Of a stretch of DNA of 64,000 nucleotides, positions 10,883-20,989 are shown piece by piece. Source of the DNA: Dasypus novemcinctus (lineage: Eukaryota; Chordata; Mammalia; Cingulata; Dasypodidae). The translations under genes were made by a program, and so were the position numbers. The stretch is taken from the NCBI RefSeq assembly GCF_030445035.2, contig NC_080685.1, positions 113,696,432 to 113,760,431 on the forward strand, in the 5' to 3' direction. The notes under the pieces are model-generated. The model searched no databases and was not told the DNA's origin. It saw nothing but the letters and a program-made list of their open reading frames with translations. Position 1 is the first letter of the stretch, and every line of letters starts with the position of its first letter.

Positions 10883-13583
10883 AATAAACAAGCTGCCCTA
10901 GATAGCAAGAGACTGAACGATAGGCTTGCAGGAAATCGGAGGGTGGAGGAAGGATATGAGCCGATGTCTGCAGGGGTGGAATTTAAGACGAGATGGTGGT
11001 AAGTATGAACACAAAGAAGAGATAAAAGGGGGGCAAGGGGTTGCCTTTGCTTGGGGCTTTGCGGGTTTGAGGGTGGCTGGGGAGGGACGGGTGGGTAACG
11101 TTGCCCAAAAGTGGGGGGAGGGAGGGGTAGCATACGAACCAGGAGAGGGTCAGGTGTTGGTGGAGAGTAAAATGCCGAGAAAATCATATCAAAATATAAT
11201 AAAGAGGGTTACCTGTTTAGAATGCTCGGAGGGGAGGGTCTGATGCAGGACGGGCTCCTGGGGAATGTCTAAATGCTCATTCTGCCAGAGTGGGTGACAC
11301 CATGGGGTAGAAACCCAAGTAGTGAGAGTGGGGGTGGACCCACATCCTGGGGAGGACTAATGCCATCCAATAGAGGGAACTGTATCCCTCGAGAGAAAGG
11401 GTGGCTCCCAGGGCATTGGGGCAGTTGAGCAAGTTAGGCCCTGAACACTATTCCATCTATCTCTGGAAGTGGCTCCTCAGGAAACGGAGGTTGGCTATCA
11501 CTGAGGGCACCAAGGTGGAAGGGAAAATGGACGTTAAATGTGTGGAACCAAAGTAAATGGGGGGTAAGAGAGGAGCTTCTTGAGAGTACACAAGGATGGA
11601 TATAAAACATGTAATATTACACCATAACATATAGGAGATGACAGACTGATAATGTAAACCATAATGTAAAACATAGGATAACTAAAAATGTAAAGAACTG
11701 TGTATCCTAAAGTATGCACCATAATGTAAGCACAGATGTCACCTTGTTAGAAAGCTAATGTCTCAGACTCTGTACATCACTTTAAGTAAATATGATATGA
11801 ATAGGGCGTAAGAGAATCACTGTGGAAGGGAAAAGGTTTTCTGGTGGATGTGTGGGAGTGCTGTATATTATATATATACATTGCTGTGGTCTAGGACTCC
11901 TGTGAAGAAAAGCTGAATAATTGGGGGGGGGGGGGGAAAGAAAAAGATAGGATGTGGAATTTTTTCAAGTCAACATTCTTTATCTAAGTTCTTTATCTAA
12001 CTGTATCCAAGTTCTTTATCTATCCTTTAAACCCATCGCTATATGCCATTCCCTAGTAAGGGACCATGACATTATATTGGGCTTCAAATTTCGGGGAGTT
12101 CTGGATCACAGAGTGTTTCAACAATGGCAATGGAGGGATACTGGTATGGGATACCAATGACAGGTGATATATGACTGACAGGTAGCTGTACAGATCATAT
12201 GTCCAGGGTGCATGGTAATGTTTGGATATACTCATAGTGGCAACAATTAAAAACCACAGTAGGGGGGGTACTGAGTTCCTGGCCAGTGGTGCTCTGTCGT
12301 GGTCCCTAGGGGAGCAGCGACAGTCTCCCAGGTACAGTGGTGGGGACCGGGAGGGAGTGAGGGTTCAACAGTGAGCCCCTGATACTAATGACTATGCTTG
12401 TGAGCTGATAAACCCAAAATAAGAACAAGGCCTAGAGCAACTTTGTGCCTGGGAATTTCCTTCTGTCAGCCTTCATGTTACTCAAATGTGGCCAGTCTCG
12501 AAGCCAAACTCAGCATGTAAATGCAATGCCTTCCCCCCAGCGTGGGACATGACACCCGGGGATGAGCCTCCCTGGCAACGAGGGACCACTATCAACTACC
12601 AACTGATGATGCAACTGGAAAATGACCTTATACGGAAGGTTCAATGCGGATCAGCAGAATATCCATGTCTACATAAAATACCATGACTTTAAAATGCTGT
12701 TTGACCTAAAGTAAGGGGGAAATGGAAAGGAGAAATGAGTTTATATGGCTACGAGTTTCTAAAAAAGAGTCTGGAGGCTGGCAGAAGGTTTGCCCTCATG
12801 CACAACTGAGCAGAGTCAGAGAGACAGATAAAGCAGATACAACCCCCAGATATTGGTTCCTTTGAGGGCTAAAGAGACCCATGGGAGTTATGGTCATGGC
12901 CGATGGGGTTAACTACCAGGGCAGATGGCCCCTCTTTGGAAATGGTGTTTATGTGTGATGAATCTGGACTCAGATGGGATCTCCCTTCATAAGACTTCCA
13001 TGCTAATGTGCTGGAGGTGCAGTTAATGTTGGGGTTTAAGATATATTTAGGGGATTTGAATCTCTGGACTGACAATGTGATAGCCAGATCCTGAGCCTCA
13101 ACAGACTCCAGCACCTACAATCTGATTTATTGGACTTACCACACTCAGCTAAGATGGAGGTGAAGAAGGACAACCACCACACCATGGAGCCTAGAGTGAT
13201 TACAACTGAAAATGGGAGGATTGCATCCAGCATCCAGGTGGAATCTGAGCCTCCTCTTGACATAAAGGTGCAATGGACACAACCAATCCAGTGTCCACAT
13301 AGAAGAGGTGGCATTGGATTGGGAAAAGGGGACATAATGGACAAAGGGTATGGGGAAAGGCAGGAAGAGATGAGAGGTGGAGGCGTCTTCGGGACATGGA
13401 GCTGCCCTGGATGGTGCTTCAGAGGTAATCACCGGACATTGTAAATCCTCACAGGGCCCACTGGATGGAATGGAGGAGAGTATGGGCCATGATGTGAACC
13501 AATGTATATGAGGTACAGAGGTGCCCAAAGATGTACTTACCAAATCCAATGGATATGTCATGATGATGGGAACGAGTGTTGTT

Positions 13584-13617
13584 GGGGGCGGGGAGAGGGG
13601 GGGTGGGGGGGGTGGGG
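13584..13617 (+). other. G-rich, G-quadruplex-prone tract near the L1-F 3' end
   Basis: Several runs of 3 to 8 G separated by single C, A or T bases sit about 70-100 bp before the poly(A) tail. A polypurine G-quadruplex tract is a known feature of mammalian L1 3' UTRs. Confidence 0.7.
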
Positions 13618-13667
13618 TTGAATGGGACCTCACATATATATTTTTAATGTAATATTATTACAAAGTC

Positions 13668-13673
13668 AATAAA
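13668..13673 (+). terminator. Poly(A) signal of L1-F
   Basis: AATAAA lies just before the A-rich tail (13671-13690) and the right TSD copy. Confidence 0.75.
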
Positions 13674-13690
13674 AAATAAAAAAATTAAAA

Positions 13691-13705
13691 AAAAAATATA
13701 GGAGG
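13691..13705 (+). repeat. Target-site duplication of L1-F, right copy
   Basis: AAAAAATATAGGAGG, identical to 4040-4054. It follows the A-rich tail of L1-F. Confidence 0.9.
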
Positions 13706-14399
13706 TTCCCATATGCCCCACTTCACACACCCCCACCCTGTTCGCACATCAGCAACTTCTTTCATTAGTGTTTCATCTTTATTGTAATTGATGAATACAT
13801 TTTGGAGTACTGCTACACAGCATGGATTATAGTTTACCTTGTAGTTTACACTCTCTCCCAGTCCATTCAGTGGGTTATGTCGGTATATATATATATGCCA
13901 GCATCTATCCCTGCAATATCATTGAGGACAACTCCAAGTCCCCAAAAATGCCCCTGCCCCCATATCACACCTCCTTTTCCTTTTCAATGCCTTCAGCAAC
14001 TCCTGTGGTCACTATCTCCACATCAATGATATAATTTCTTCCATGCTAGAGTCACAATAATTCTATAGTAGAATACCAGTAAGTCCACTCTAATCCATAT
14101 TTTATTCCTCCATCCTGAGGTCCCTGGGGTGGTGATGCCCACTCAACCTCTCAACTGAGAGAGGGCTTCAATCCCACATGGCTGGTGGATGGGACTCTCA
14201 TGCCCACAGCTGGAGATTCTCTCAGTTCCTTGTTGTGATGGTTGACCATCCTCACCTCCCTGTCAGCTGACCTGGGTAAATCCAAAGAACTGGAGAGTAG
14301 GTGCTGCAATGCCGCTGAGACTCAGAGCCCAGCTGGCACATGGACAGTCCAGAGATTCAAGTCTCCTGAGGCATGCATCAACCCCAGCACCAAACACAG
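13706..14399 (-). mobile_element. Antisense L1 3'-end fragment, right piece
   Basis: This is the continuation of 3992-4039, about 0.7 kb of antisense L1 3' UTR. It aligns by eye with 24300-25060 in L1-B and 34880-35660 in L1-C. It is severely 5'-truncated and has no coding region. It ends at the 14400-14414 TSD copy, after which sense L1-A resumes. Confidence 0.75.
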
Positions 14400-14414
14400 T
14401 GAACATTTACTTTT
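14400..14414 (+). repeat. Target-site duplication, right copy (antisense L1 fragment in L1-A)
   Basis: TGAACATTTACTTTT, matching 3977-3991 at 13 of 15 positions. Confidence 0.6.
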
Positions 14415-15660
14415 GAAATGAAAACTAGGCCTAGTACTATAGGGTGCCTAAGAGCTACCTCCTTAGAGCCTACTAGTTCTTCAATTGTGACCTCTCTCTA
14501 AGTCAAACTTAGAATGTAAATGCATCACTTTCCCCTAATACGGGACATGACTCCTGGGGATGTGCCTCCTTAGCACCAAGGGATTACTACCAAGCACCAA
14601 CTAGCAATGCAACTGAAAAACAACATTGACCAAAAGGGGAGAAATTATAAAAGTAAATGAGTTTATATGGCTAAGATACTTGAAAGTTAATCAGGTCATT
14701 CCAGAGGTTAGTTTATGCATATCTCAACAGGATTTTATTGACGGCCAAAGTAAATACTGTATCAAATAGTTGAGACAATCAGACACTATAGTCAGAGCAA
14801 ACAGCTCAGGACTTTGATGATCTCCCAGTGGGCCCTACTTGGGAATTTATGCTCCCCAGTGTGACAGAGTTAGACTCAGTTGTAGTTTCCCCATACCTGG
14901 CCCTTTTGCCCCTTATATTTCAACATATACTTGGTGCTAGAGTTGATAGGTGTATGTCCAAGTCTTCAATATTTGTGCTGTCCATGTGCCAACTGGGCTC
15001 TGAATTTCATCAGAGTTGCAACACCTACTCTCCAGTTCTTTGGACTCACCCAGGACAACAAACAACAAGATGATGATCGACAATGACCATCCCAATGACC
15101 AGAGAGAGTCTTCATCTGCAAGCAAGATAGTCCCATCCATCTAACCCATGGGATCTAAGCTCTCTCTCAATTAGAAGTAGTGTTGGCAACATCATTCCAG
15201 AATCTTCAAAATTGTGGAATGAATGTTGAACTAGATTAGACTTACTGATATCCTAGTATAGAATAATTGTGATTCTAGCAATGGAAGAACTTTTATCATT
15301 GATGTGGAGGCAGTGGTCACTGGAGGTTCTGAGGGGAGAGAGAGGGAAATATGAGTATAATATGGGGGCATTTTCAGCACTTGGGAATTATCCAGAATGA
15401 CATTGTAATGACAGATATAGGTCATTTTATATCTTGTCATAACTTACAAAATTGAGTGAAAGAAAATGTAAACTACAGCATAAACTATAATCTATACTTA
15501 GTGGCAGTGCTCCAAAATGTGCTCATCAATTCTAACAAATGTACCACACTAATGAAGGATGTTATTAATGTGGGAAAATATGGAAGCGGTAGGGAGCATG
15601 GCATACAGGAATCCCTATATTTTTAAAATAACAATTATGTAATCTGAGTATCTTAAAAAC
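14415..15660 (+). mobile_element. L1-A 3' UTR, right part
   Basis: Sense L1 3'-UTR sequence that resumes L1-A after the nested insertions. 14420-15060 aligns with about 12420-13140 of L1-F: both contain a segment with GGGACATGAC, a CCTGGGGATG-like string, then AAATGAGTTTATATGGCTA. 15060-15430 continues towards the 3' end. The last part (about 15430-15660) resembles the end of the first 3'-UTR block at 3170-3420. The exact 3' end is not sharp. Confidence 0.7.
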
Positions 15661-16797
15661 AAACAAAAAATAATGAAGATGAGAAAAAACCAGACATAAT
15701 GGATAATTTTGAATTGCATCATACAATGAGAAATATATATTTCAGACTAGATAGAGCTAGAGTACTAGGTACTATTAAATATGTCTATACAAAAAATTTC
15801 TAATATTAAAATTTCATTTTGTATGTTTTAAGAAATCTTGAAGATTATTCCTCATTATATATATTTATAATTAAAATATGTTGAAAATATGGAAAGAGTA
15901 AATGATCATCCTAATCCTGAGATGAAAATTAAATTGGTGATTAAATATAATGAAAATCAAATCCAAAGGAAAATTCCTGAAAGGAATTAAAAATTTAATA
16001 TTCTGATTAATATGGTGAACTACTTGCTGGGCACAAAAAAATTAAATAACACACTCAAAAATATTGAAAAGTGAACATAATACAGTATTAAATTATATGA
16101 AGAAAATGAAATAGAAAGTATTCAATTTTTGTGAGTTTCCCCTGATAATTAGAAGATAATTGATCCAAATATTCAATATCTAGAGGGAAATAATTTGGAC
16201 AGATATTCTACATGTGAATATTATTTAAATGTGCATTACAGATATAAAATATAATGATATTCACACATGCAATGATTCAGAAAGGTAAAATCTAATATTT
16301 TTTAAGGTTGTTACTTGAATATTAAGTCATTTAGTGGTGCCTTTATCCAGGAAACAACTATGAAGAAACAGAAACAAGTAAGTCTTAAAAAGAGATATGA
16401 TGAATTTTTCAATTGCCAAAACATTGTAATATAAATATTATAATATAAATATATCTTTCAGGCATTGCATGAATATGAGCAAAGACCAGATTTTTACTAA
16501 GATTATTAGTTTTGATTTTAGGATGGTTGTGTTCATCATTAACTCCTTTCCACCAATGTAATAAAACTGATCCATAATGAGACTCTTTTCAAATATAAAT
16601 GAGCATAAGTGCCTAAGAAGAAAATATTTTCTAGATGGGACACTGGAGCTAAACAGGAAGTCTTCAAAGAATTAAATTCTAAGACATAAAAAGTCTAACA
16701 TATCCTTAGGCTATAAGAAGACTGACTAATCCTTTAAGAATCAGAAAAATTAAGTGCAATCTGTGGGTGATAACTTTTCTATCTCACTTTTGGGAAA
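15661..16797. other. AT-rich sequence with nothing recognised
   Basis: No gene, RNA or repeat family was recognised. The stretch is AT-rich with only short chance ORFs. Confidence 0.5.
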
Positions 16798-17004
16798 AGT
16801 GAATCATGGGAAGCAGGTGAGACTCAAGCAGCTGGGGGTCAGCCTACCACACAGGAGGTCACAGGTTCAGTTCCTGATGCCTCCTGAAAAAAAAAAAGAT
16901 GAGCACACAATGAACAGACACATAGAGCAGAGAGCAAGCACAAAACAATGAGGGGAGGAGAAAAAAATAAAATAAAAAATAAATCCTAAAAAAACAGTGA
17001 ATCA
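16798..17004 (+). mobile_element. tRNA-derived SINE (DAS-SINE-like), short form
   Basis: The SINE body runs about 16807-16995 and is flanked by AGTGAATCA at 16798-16806 and 16996-17004 (9-bp TSD). The head has a pol III B-box-like GGTTCAGTTCC at 16864-16874 and a degenerate A-box region just upstream. After an A-run, a second block contains ACACAATGAACAGACACA. The tail is (AATAAA)n-like. It shares its layout with the better preserved SINE at 58996-59412. The family name is from memory of armadillo SINEs. Confidence 0.7.
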
Positions 17005-17724
17005 CATAGAATTAGCAAGACTGTTGCTCTACAGGCCAATGCTTCACTCCATTCTATACTAAGGAATCTTGTTCCTAATCATGCAGAAGTGTGTATGTAA
17101 CAAGGACAGCACACATCTTTCAGAGACAGCTGAGGAAAGAGCTAAAACTTCCAAACTATATTCTGTGTAGGTCAGGATTTTTTATAGCCCCCCTTATGAA
17201 CAACACCTCAAGAGTTCCAACATTAGTAAAATTTTAAGTGCTATAGCCATATAGAATCCTCAATTCCATAGTTGTCTTAGTTCTAATCACTTTATTATTA
17301 GACCAGGCACATGTACATGAGTGAATGCAAGAACAGGAATTTTAAAAGAATGCTGATCTAACCCAAAAAACTCAATATTTACTTCCAGGGTAGATGTATC
17401 TTTTACCATGAAATTATGTAAAAACATAGGCATCAGTTTAGCTACTGATATACAAGGCACGGTCTTATATAACGCCATACATTATTTTTACTTTTAAACC
17501 ATCATAATAATTTTACAAAACATTTTGACAATATAGAAAGCCTTTTAAGGAAGAATACATGAGTTACACAAATATAGAATAGAGTATGGAAAACTATGAC
17601 ACAGAGATATATAGCTGACTGCCATGTGTAAAAAGCAAAACATAACTAGACAGGAGAACTCTAGATATTTCACCAGGAAAGATTCAAACCTAAGAATGTA
17701 CATCAAATACAAATGACACGTCTT
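17005..17724. other. 3' flank of the olfactory receptor gene
   Basis: No repeat or second gene was recognised. On the minus strand this would contain the 3' UTR of the olfactory receptor gene, but I cannot assign its end. Confidence 0.4.
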
Positions 17725-18699
17725 TCAAAATTTTTTTAACGTATTTTTTAAATCACAGATAACCCTGGTTGGGTACTCAAAACACCTGTTGAACGCTCTG
17801 CCGAGCGCAGTGTTAATCTCTCTGTTCCGGAGACAATAGATGAGGGGGTTGATGAACGGGGGCACCATGGTGTAGAACATGCCTGTGAGCAGACTGCTAA
17901 GAGATGCTTTATCTGCAATGGGACCTAAGACAGCAATAATTCCAGAAATCATAAATACAAGTAGAACGGCCAACTGTGGAGTGCAGGTGGATAAGGCTTT
18001 ATTCCGGGCTTCCATGGAATGCATGCTAAGCACCATTGAAAATATACGAACGTATGATAGAAACAACAAAGCAGAACATATGAAGCCCATGCATACATTC
18101 ATAGCTAGGAAAACATGCTCGGAAAAACGAACATCTAAAGATGAGATCCTCAAAATTTGAGGCACATCACAGAAATACTGAAAGATTACATTCGACCCTT
18201 TGAAGGGAAGCTTGAATAAGATGCCTGTATGAATGGTAGAATTGACCAACCCACTTGCCCACGAGCCACCAGCTGCCTGTGTGCACACATGTGGGGTGAG
18301 GGTGAGTCCGTAGTGCAGAGGGTGGCAAATGGCAACATAACGATCATAGGACATCACCACAAGGAAGGAAAGCTCTGTGGATGCAAAGAGGATAAACAGG
18401 AAAATTTGAGCAGCACATGCTGTGAGAGAAATTGATTTATTGCCTGACAGAGAATTCACAACCAATTTGGGAACCGTAACTGAAATGTAGCAAAGATCTA
18501 TCAGAGATAAATTGCCTATAAAGAAATACATTGGAGAATGTAGACGCGTGCTGGTCACTATGACGGTAATAGTCAGAAGATTCCCAGTCAATGCTCCCAG
18601 ATAAATCACTAAGAACAGCAGACCTTGCACAACTTGAAGCTCCCGGGAGCTTGAGATACTCATGAGGGTGAGTTGTGTGATGATGGTGAGGTTGCTCAT
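17725..18699 (-). CDS. Olfactory receptor, OR14-like, intact
   Basis: An intact 324-codon single-exon ORF for a class II odorant receptor, a seven-transmembrane GPCR of olfactory neurons that couples to Golf. Visible hallmarks are an N-glycosylation site at N3 (NLT), GN at 39-40 in TM1, LHSPMYFF at 53-60, Cys95 and Cys177 in positions suited to the conserved disulphide, MSYDRYVAIC at 116-125 (DRY motif ending TM3), KALSTC at 234-239 before TM6, and NPLIYCLRN at 284-292 in TM7. The N-terminus (MSNLTI) and the SSSRELQ..QGLLFL stretch suggest family 14. No stop or missing motif is seen, and a splice acceptor lies just upstream. It is the best candidate for a working host gene here. The subfamily call is less certain than the family. 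Confidence 0.93.
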   Translation of the reverse strand: MSNLTIITQLTLMSISSSRELQVVQGLLFLVIYLGALTGNLLTITVIVTSTRLHSPMYFFIGNLSLIDLCYISVTVPKLVVNSLSGNKSISLTACAAQIFLFILFASTELSFLVVMSYDRYVAICHPLHYGLTLTPHVCTQAAGGSWASGLVNSTIHTGILFKLPFKGSNVIFQYFCDVPQILRISSLDVRFSEHVFLAMNVCMGFICSALLFLSYVRIFSMVLSMHSMEARNKALSTCTPQLAVLLVFMISGIIAVLGPIADKASLSSLLTGMFYTMVPPFINPLIYCLRNREINTALGRAFNRCFEYPTRVICDLKNTLKKF

Positions 18700-18721
18700 G
18701 TCTTGTTACATGCTACAGTCC

Positions 18722-18736
18722 CTGGAAGACAAAGTA
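18722..18736 (-). promoter_or_regulatory. Candidate 3' splice site upstream of the olfactory receptor ATG
   Basis: On the minus strand, TACTTTGTCTTCCAG is followed by a 22-bp leader to the ATG at 18699. Olfactory receptor genes commonly have one or more non-coding 5' exons spliced to a coding exon just before the ATG. The distal exon and promoter were not found. Confidence 0.5.
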
Positions 18737-18739
18737 TAA

Positions 18740-20520
18740 AATTTTAAGGTAATACAAAAATAAAGAAGATCCACAATATTGCCAAATAATATGCAAATCT
18801 TGACATCAAGGAAAGGCTTCTAATCTGGAAATTAGGATAAAGGAAATCAACAAATGGCATTCTGTAAAAATCAATCAAGGCACATATCATTTTCATCTTG
18901 GGCCTCTATACTTCAGCATTCACAGGATAAAAGAATCTAAGCAAATAAATGTTTTTAATATGAGATCAAGGTCCAGCAACCTTTCAATCATTCAGCCACA
19001 TTTCTTAGTATTCAGTTGATCCTTTCATTTAAACTATTTACTAGACTGGTTTCACAATGCCAACAATTTAAATGTTAAAACCCTCAAATAAAATATACAG
19101 TTAAAATCTTAAATATCATATGGTATTTGAATATCAAAATGAGTTGCCACTACATACTACTTTTAAAATGGACAAGATAATGTGAAGTACTCTTATCTAT
19201 AGGGTAATCACCACAATTTACAATTATATATTTACGCTTGTTTTATCATCTAGGAACTAATTATGTTTGTTCACTAGCTGTGCAGTCTTTTCTGCCTGCC
19301 CCCTTCAAATCTACTTTCCACATTGCCTTCTGGCTTATATTTGGGTTCAACCAATAGGAGCACCAGCAAGTGATCAGAGGATAGAAAAGAATGAGTGTAT
19401 TCCCCCAGCATCTTAATTTACAAAAGGTATGGAGGAAAATTACATACTGATTGTATCTTGTCATAAAGTCAAGTTTAATATATTTACTACTAAAATATAT
19501 TCATGTAAAGTTGATAGTAATACTCTTGCTATCACTCAAATTAAGTAACTCTCATAGGGCTCCACCTTATTTTTAGGTAACATTATTTGCAGAAAATTTC
19601 CTTCTCATTAAAAACAAAAACAAAAACAAAAAAGCCAACAATGCATAATTAAGCAAAAAGACAGATTTAGTTCCCCACATCCTCAAAGTTAGCTTGCTTT
19701 CTCAGCACAGAAATGGTAGTAAACTTGACAAAAACTGTATACACCAAAAAGGTATTTCTCTCTAAGCTTAACCAAATAAAACAATTAAAATTTTTTCGTG
19801 TCTTATTGGGAATAATCTAGTTTTTTTTCTGTCAAATAAAGTAGGTCTTTTTCACTTTTTTCTTAAAGGACTCCTTGTAAAAGTACTTGACAGGGTCATT
19901 CCAAATTAACAGGAGGCTTTAACCCTGTTCATAACTGATAAACTACTGGATAATATTTGCAGTTTCAACTCAGGAGAAACTATTCTATTGAGAACCTACT
20001 ATAAAACAAACAAAAATATTAACAATGACAACAAAATCACTGCCTACTGGTTTAGAAGATGACTATTACCTTTTACCAAGTACCCAACTCTCCAGGGAGT
20101 AGAACTCAGGGAATGAGAATCAATTTTAGACCCCATTCCACAGTATTTCAATTTCTGAACTACCAAAAAGAACTTATTTCACCTATAGGGAGTTTCCAAA
20201 GAATGGAAAATAACAAAATGCATCTTCAGTGCAGTTGACGTAAAAGGTGTATATACAGATTCATCATAAAATAAAATTTTAGTTTAAAGCATGACCACCT
20301 AAGTATGGGATTTTTCTGAGATTTCCTAATAGTTACACTTGGCTCTTTACCGTGTTAATATCATGCATACATACAGGAAACTAGTAAAAGTTTAATTTGC
20401 TGATCAATAGACAACATAGTCCCACATTAATGTTCATTAAAAACTGACATAAATTTAAAAAACCTATACCAAAAAAATTGCCCAGATCACTTATCACTGA
20501 AACGCTAATCTCGAGAGACA
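18740..20520. other. Unique AT-rich sequence, nothing recognised
   Basis: No coding, RNA or repeat signature is strong enough to name. The 5' exon and promoter of the olfactory receptor may lie here. Confidence 0.4.
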
Positions 20521-20523
20521 TTG

Positions 20524-20872
20524 TCATCTAGGAGGCCCTCTTTACCACGGCCACGTCCTCTTCCTCTCGCTCAGCCTCTTCCTCCTCCTGCAACAGCTTC
20601 CCTTTTCCTGGGTTTCCCTTTAGGTCCAGCGTCCACAAGGAGCGTACCCAGAGGCACGCTGTCTGGCGGCCTGAAATAGCGAATAGTGTTTCCTCTAATG
20701 CTCCGTTTCCAGCGGCGCAGGCTCTGCTCTTCAGGGTCCTCTCCACAGCTTTAGGATGTGTATTCATGCTGACGTCCACACCCGGGGCCGCTCCATGGAC
20801 CTGTGTTCCATTCTTCAACTCAGTGGTTACGGCTTCACGGCTCAATCTCATGGAAAATCTCACTAGCTTAAT
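20524..20872 (-). pseudogene. SNRPD1: SNRPD1 (Sm D1) processed pseudogene
   Basis: An intronless copy of the gene for spliceosomal core protein Sm D1. Reading from the minus strand, [20 protein letters not shown] and [11 protein letters not shown] match the Sm fold, [10 protein letters not shown] then appears in another frame, and [15 protein letters not shown] follows in a third. The end has the Gly/Arg-coding GGA/CGT-rich tract and RGPPR before a TGA at 20524-20526. The start codon is ATT (20870-20872) instead of ATG, and at least two indels shift the frame. It is therefore non-functional. The lack of introns indicates an mRNA copied back into DNA, presumably by L1. Confidence 0.85.
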
Positions 20873-20989
20873 CCTGGCGGTCCTTCCGCTCCGACTGTGC
20901 ACAAAATTGACCAACCAAGGACAGCTGGACTGGGAGTGTGAATGGCCGGAAACACTTAGTCCCGGGGTCCAGACATTAAACAATACATT

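Larger units (their letters stand above)
4055..13690 (+). mobile_element. L1-F: full-length young LINE-1, about 9.64 kb
   Basis: A complete non-LTR retrotransposon with a GC-rich 5' UTR (4055-6019), ORF1 (6020-6988), a 74-bp spacer, ORF2 (7063-10882), a 2.8-kb 3' UTR (10883-13690), a poly(A) signal and an A-rich tail. The perfect 15-bp TSD, intact ORF1, uninterrupted CpG-rich repeats and only two obvious ORF2 lesions point to a young copy. The encoded proteins would form the cytoplasmic L1 RNP and carry out target-primed reverse transcription. This copy should be unable to move by itself, because the RT catalytic motif is mutated and ORF2 is frameshifted. It is much longer than a human L1 (about 6 kb), mainly through its 5' and 3' UTRs. 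Confidence 0.95.
10883..13690 (+). other. L1-F 3' UTR, 2.8 kb, composite
   Basis: This 3' UTR is far longer than the roughly 0.2-0.5 kb of human L1. The first block, up to about 11940, is purine-rich. It ends in a 14-G run (11923-11936), about where the first 3'-UTR block of L1-A fades (about 3430). The second block (about 11940-13690) has counterparts, in antisense, in L1-B, C and D and in the fragments at 13706-14399 and 14415-15660. No coding potential beyond short chance ORFs is seen. Confidence 0.75.

Noticed and set aside
4055-13690. L1-F as a retrotransposition-competent element
   Set aside because: Despite intact ORF1 and endonuclease, the RT motif reads FAND and ORF2 is frameshifted before its C-terminus.
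13706-15660. Twin-priming inversion of a single L1
   Set aside because: Both arms contain 3'-terminal sequence, and 14415 onward continues L1-A from 3991 with TSD-like repeats at the joints, so two separate elements fit better.
17879-18435. Plus-strand ORFs opposite the olfactory receptor
   Set aside because: They are antisense shadows of the receptor coding sequence with no family signature.
20528-20983. A 151-codon protein-coding gene
   Set aside because: The frame covers an SNRPD1 retrocopy without the original ATG and changes family frame at least twice, so it is open by chance.
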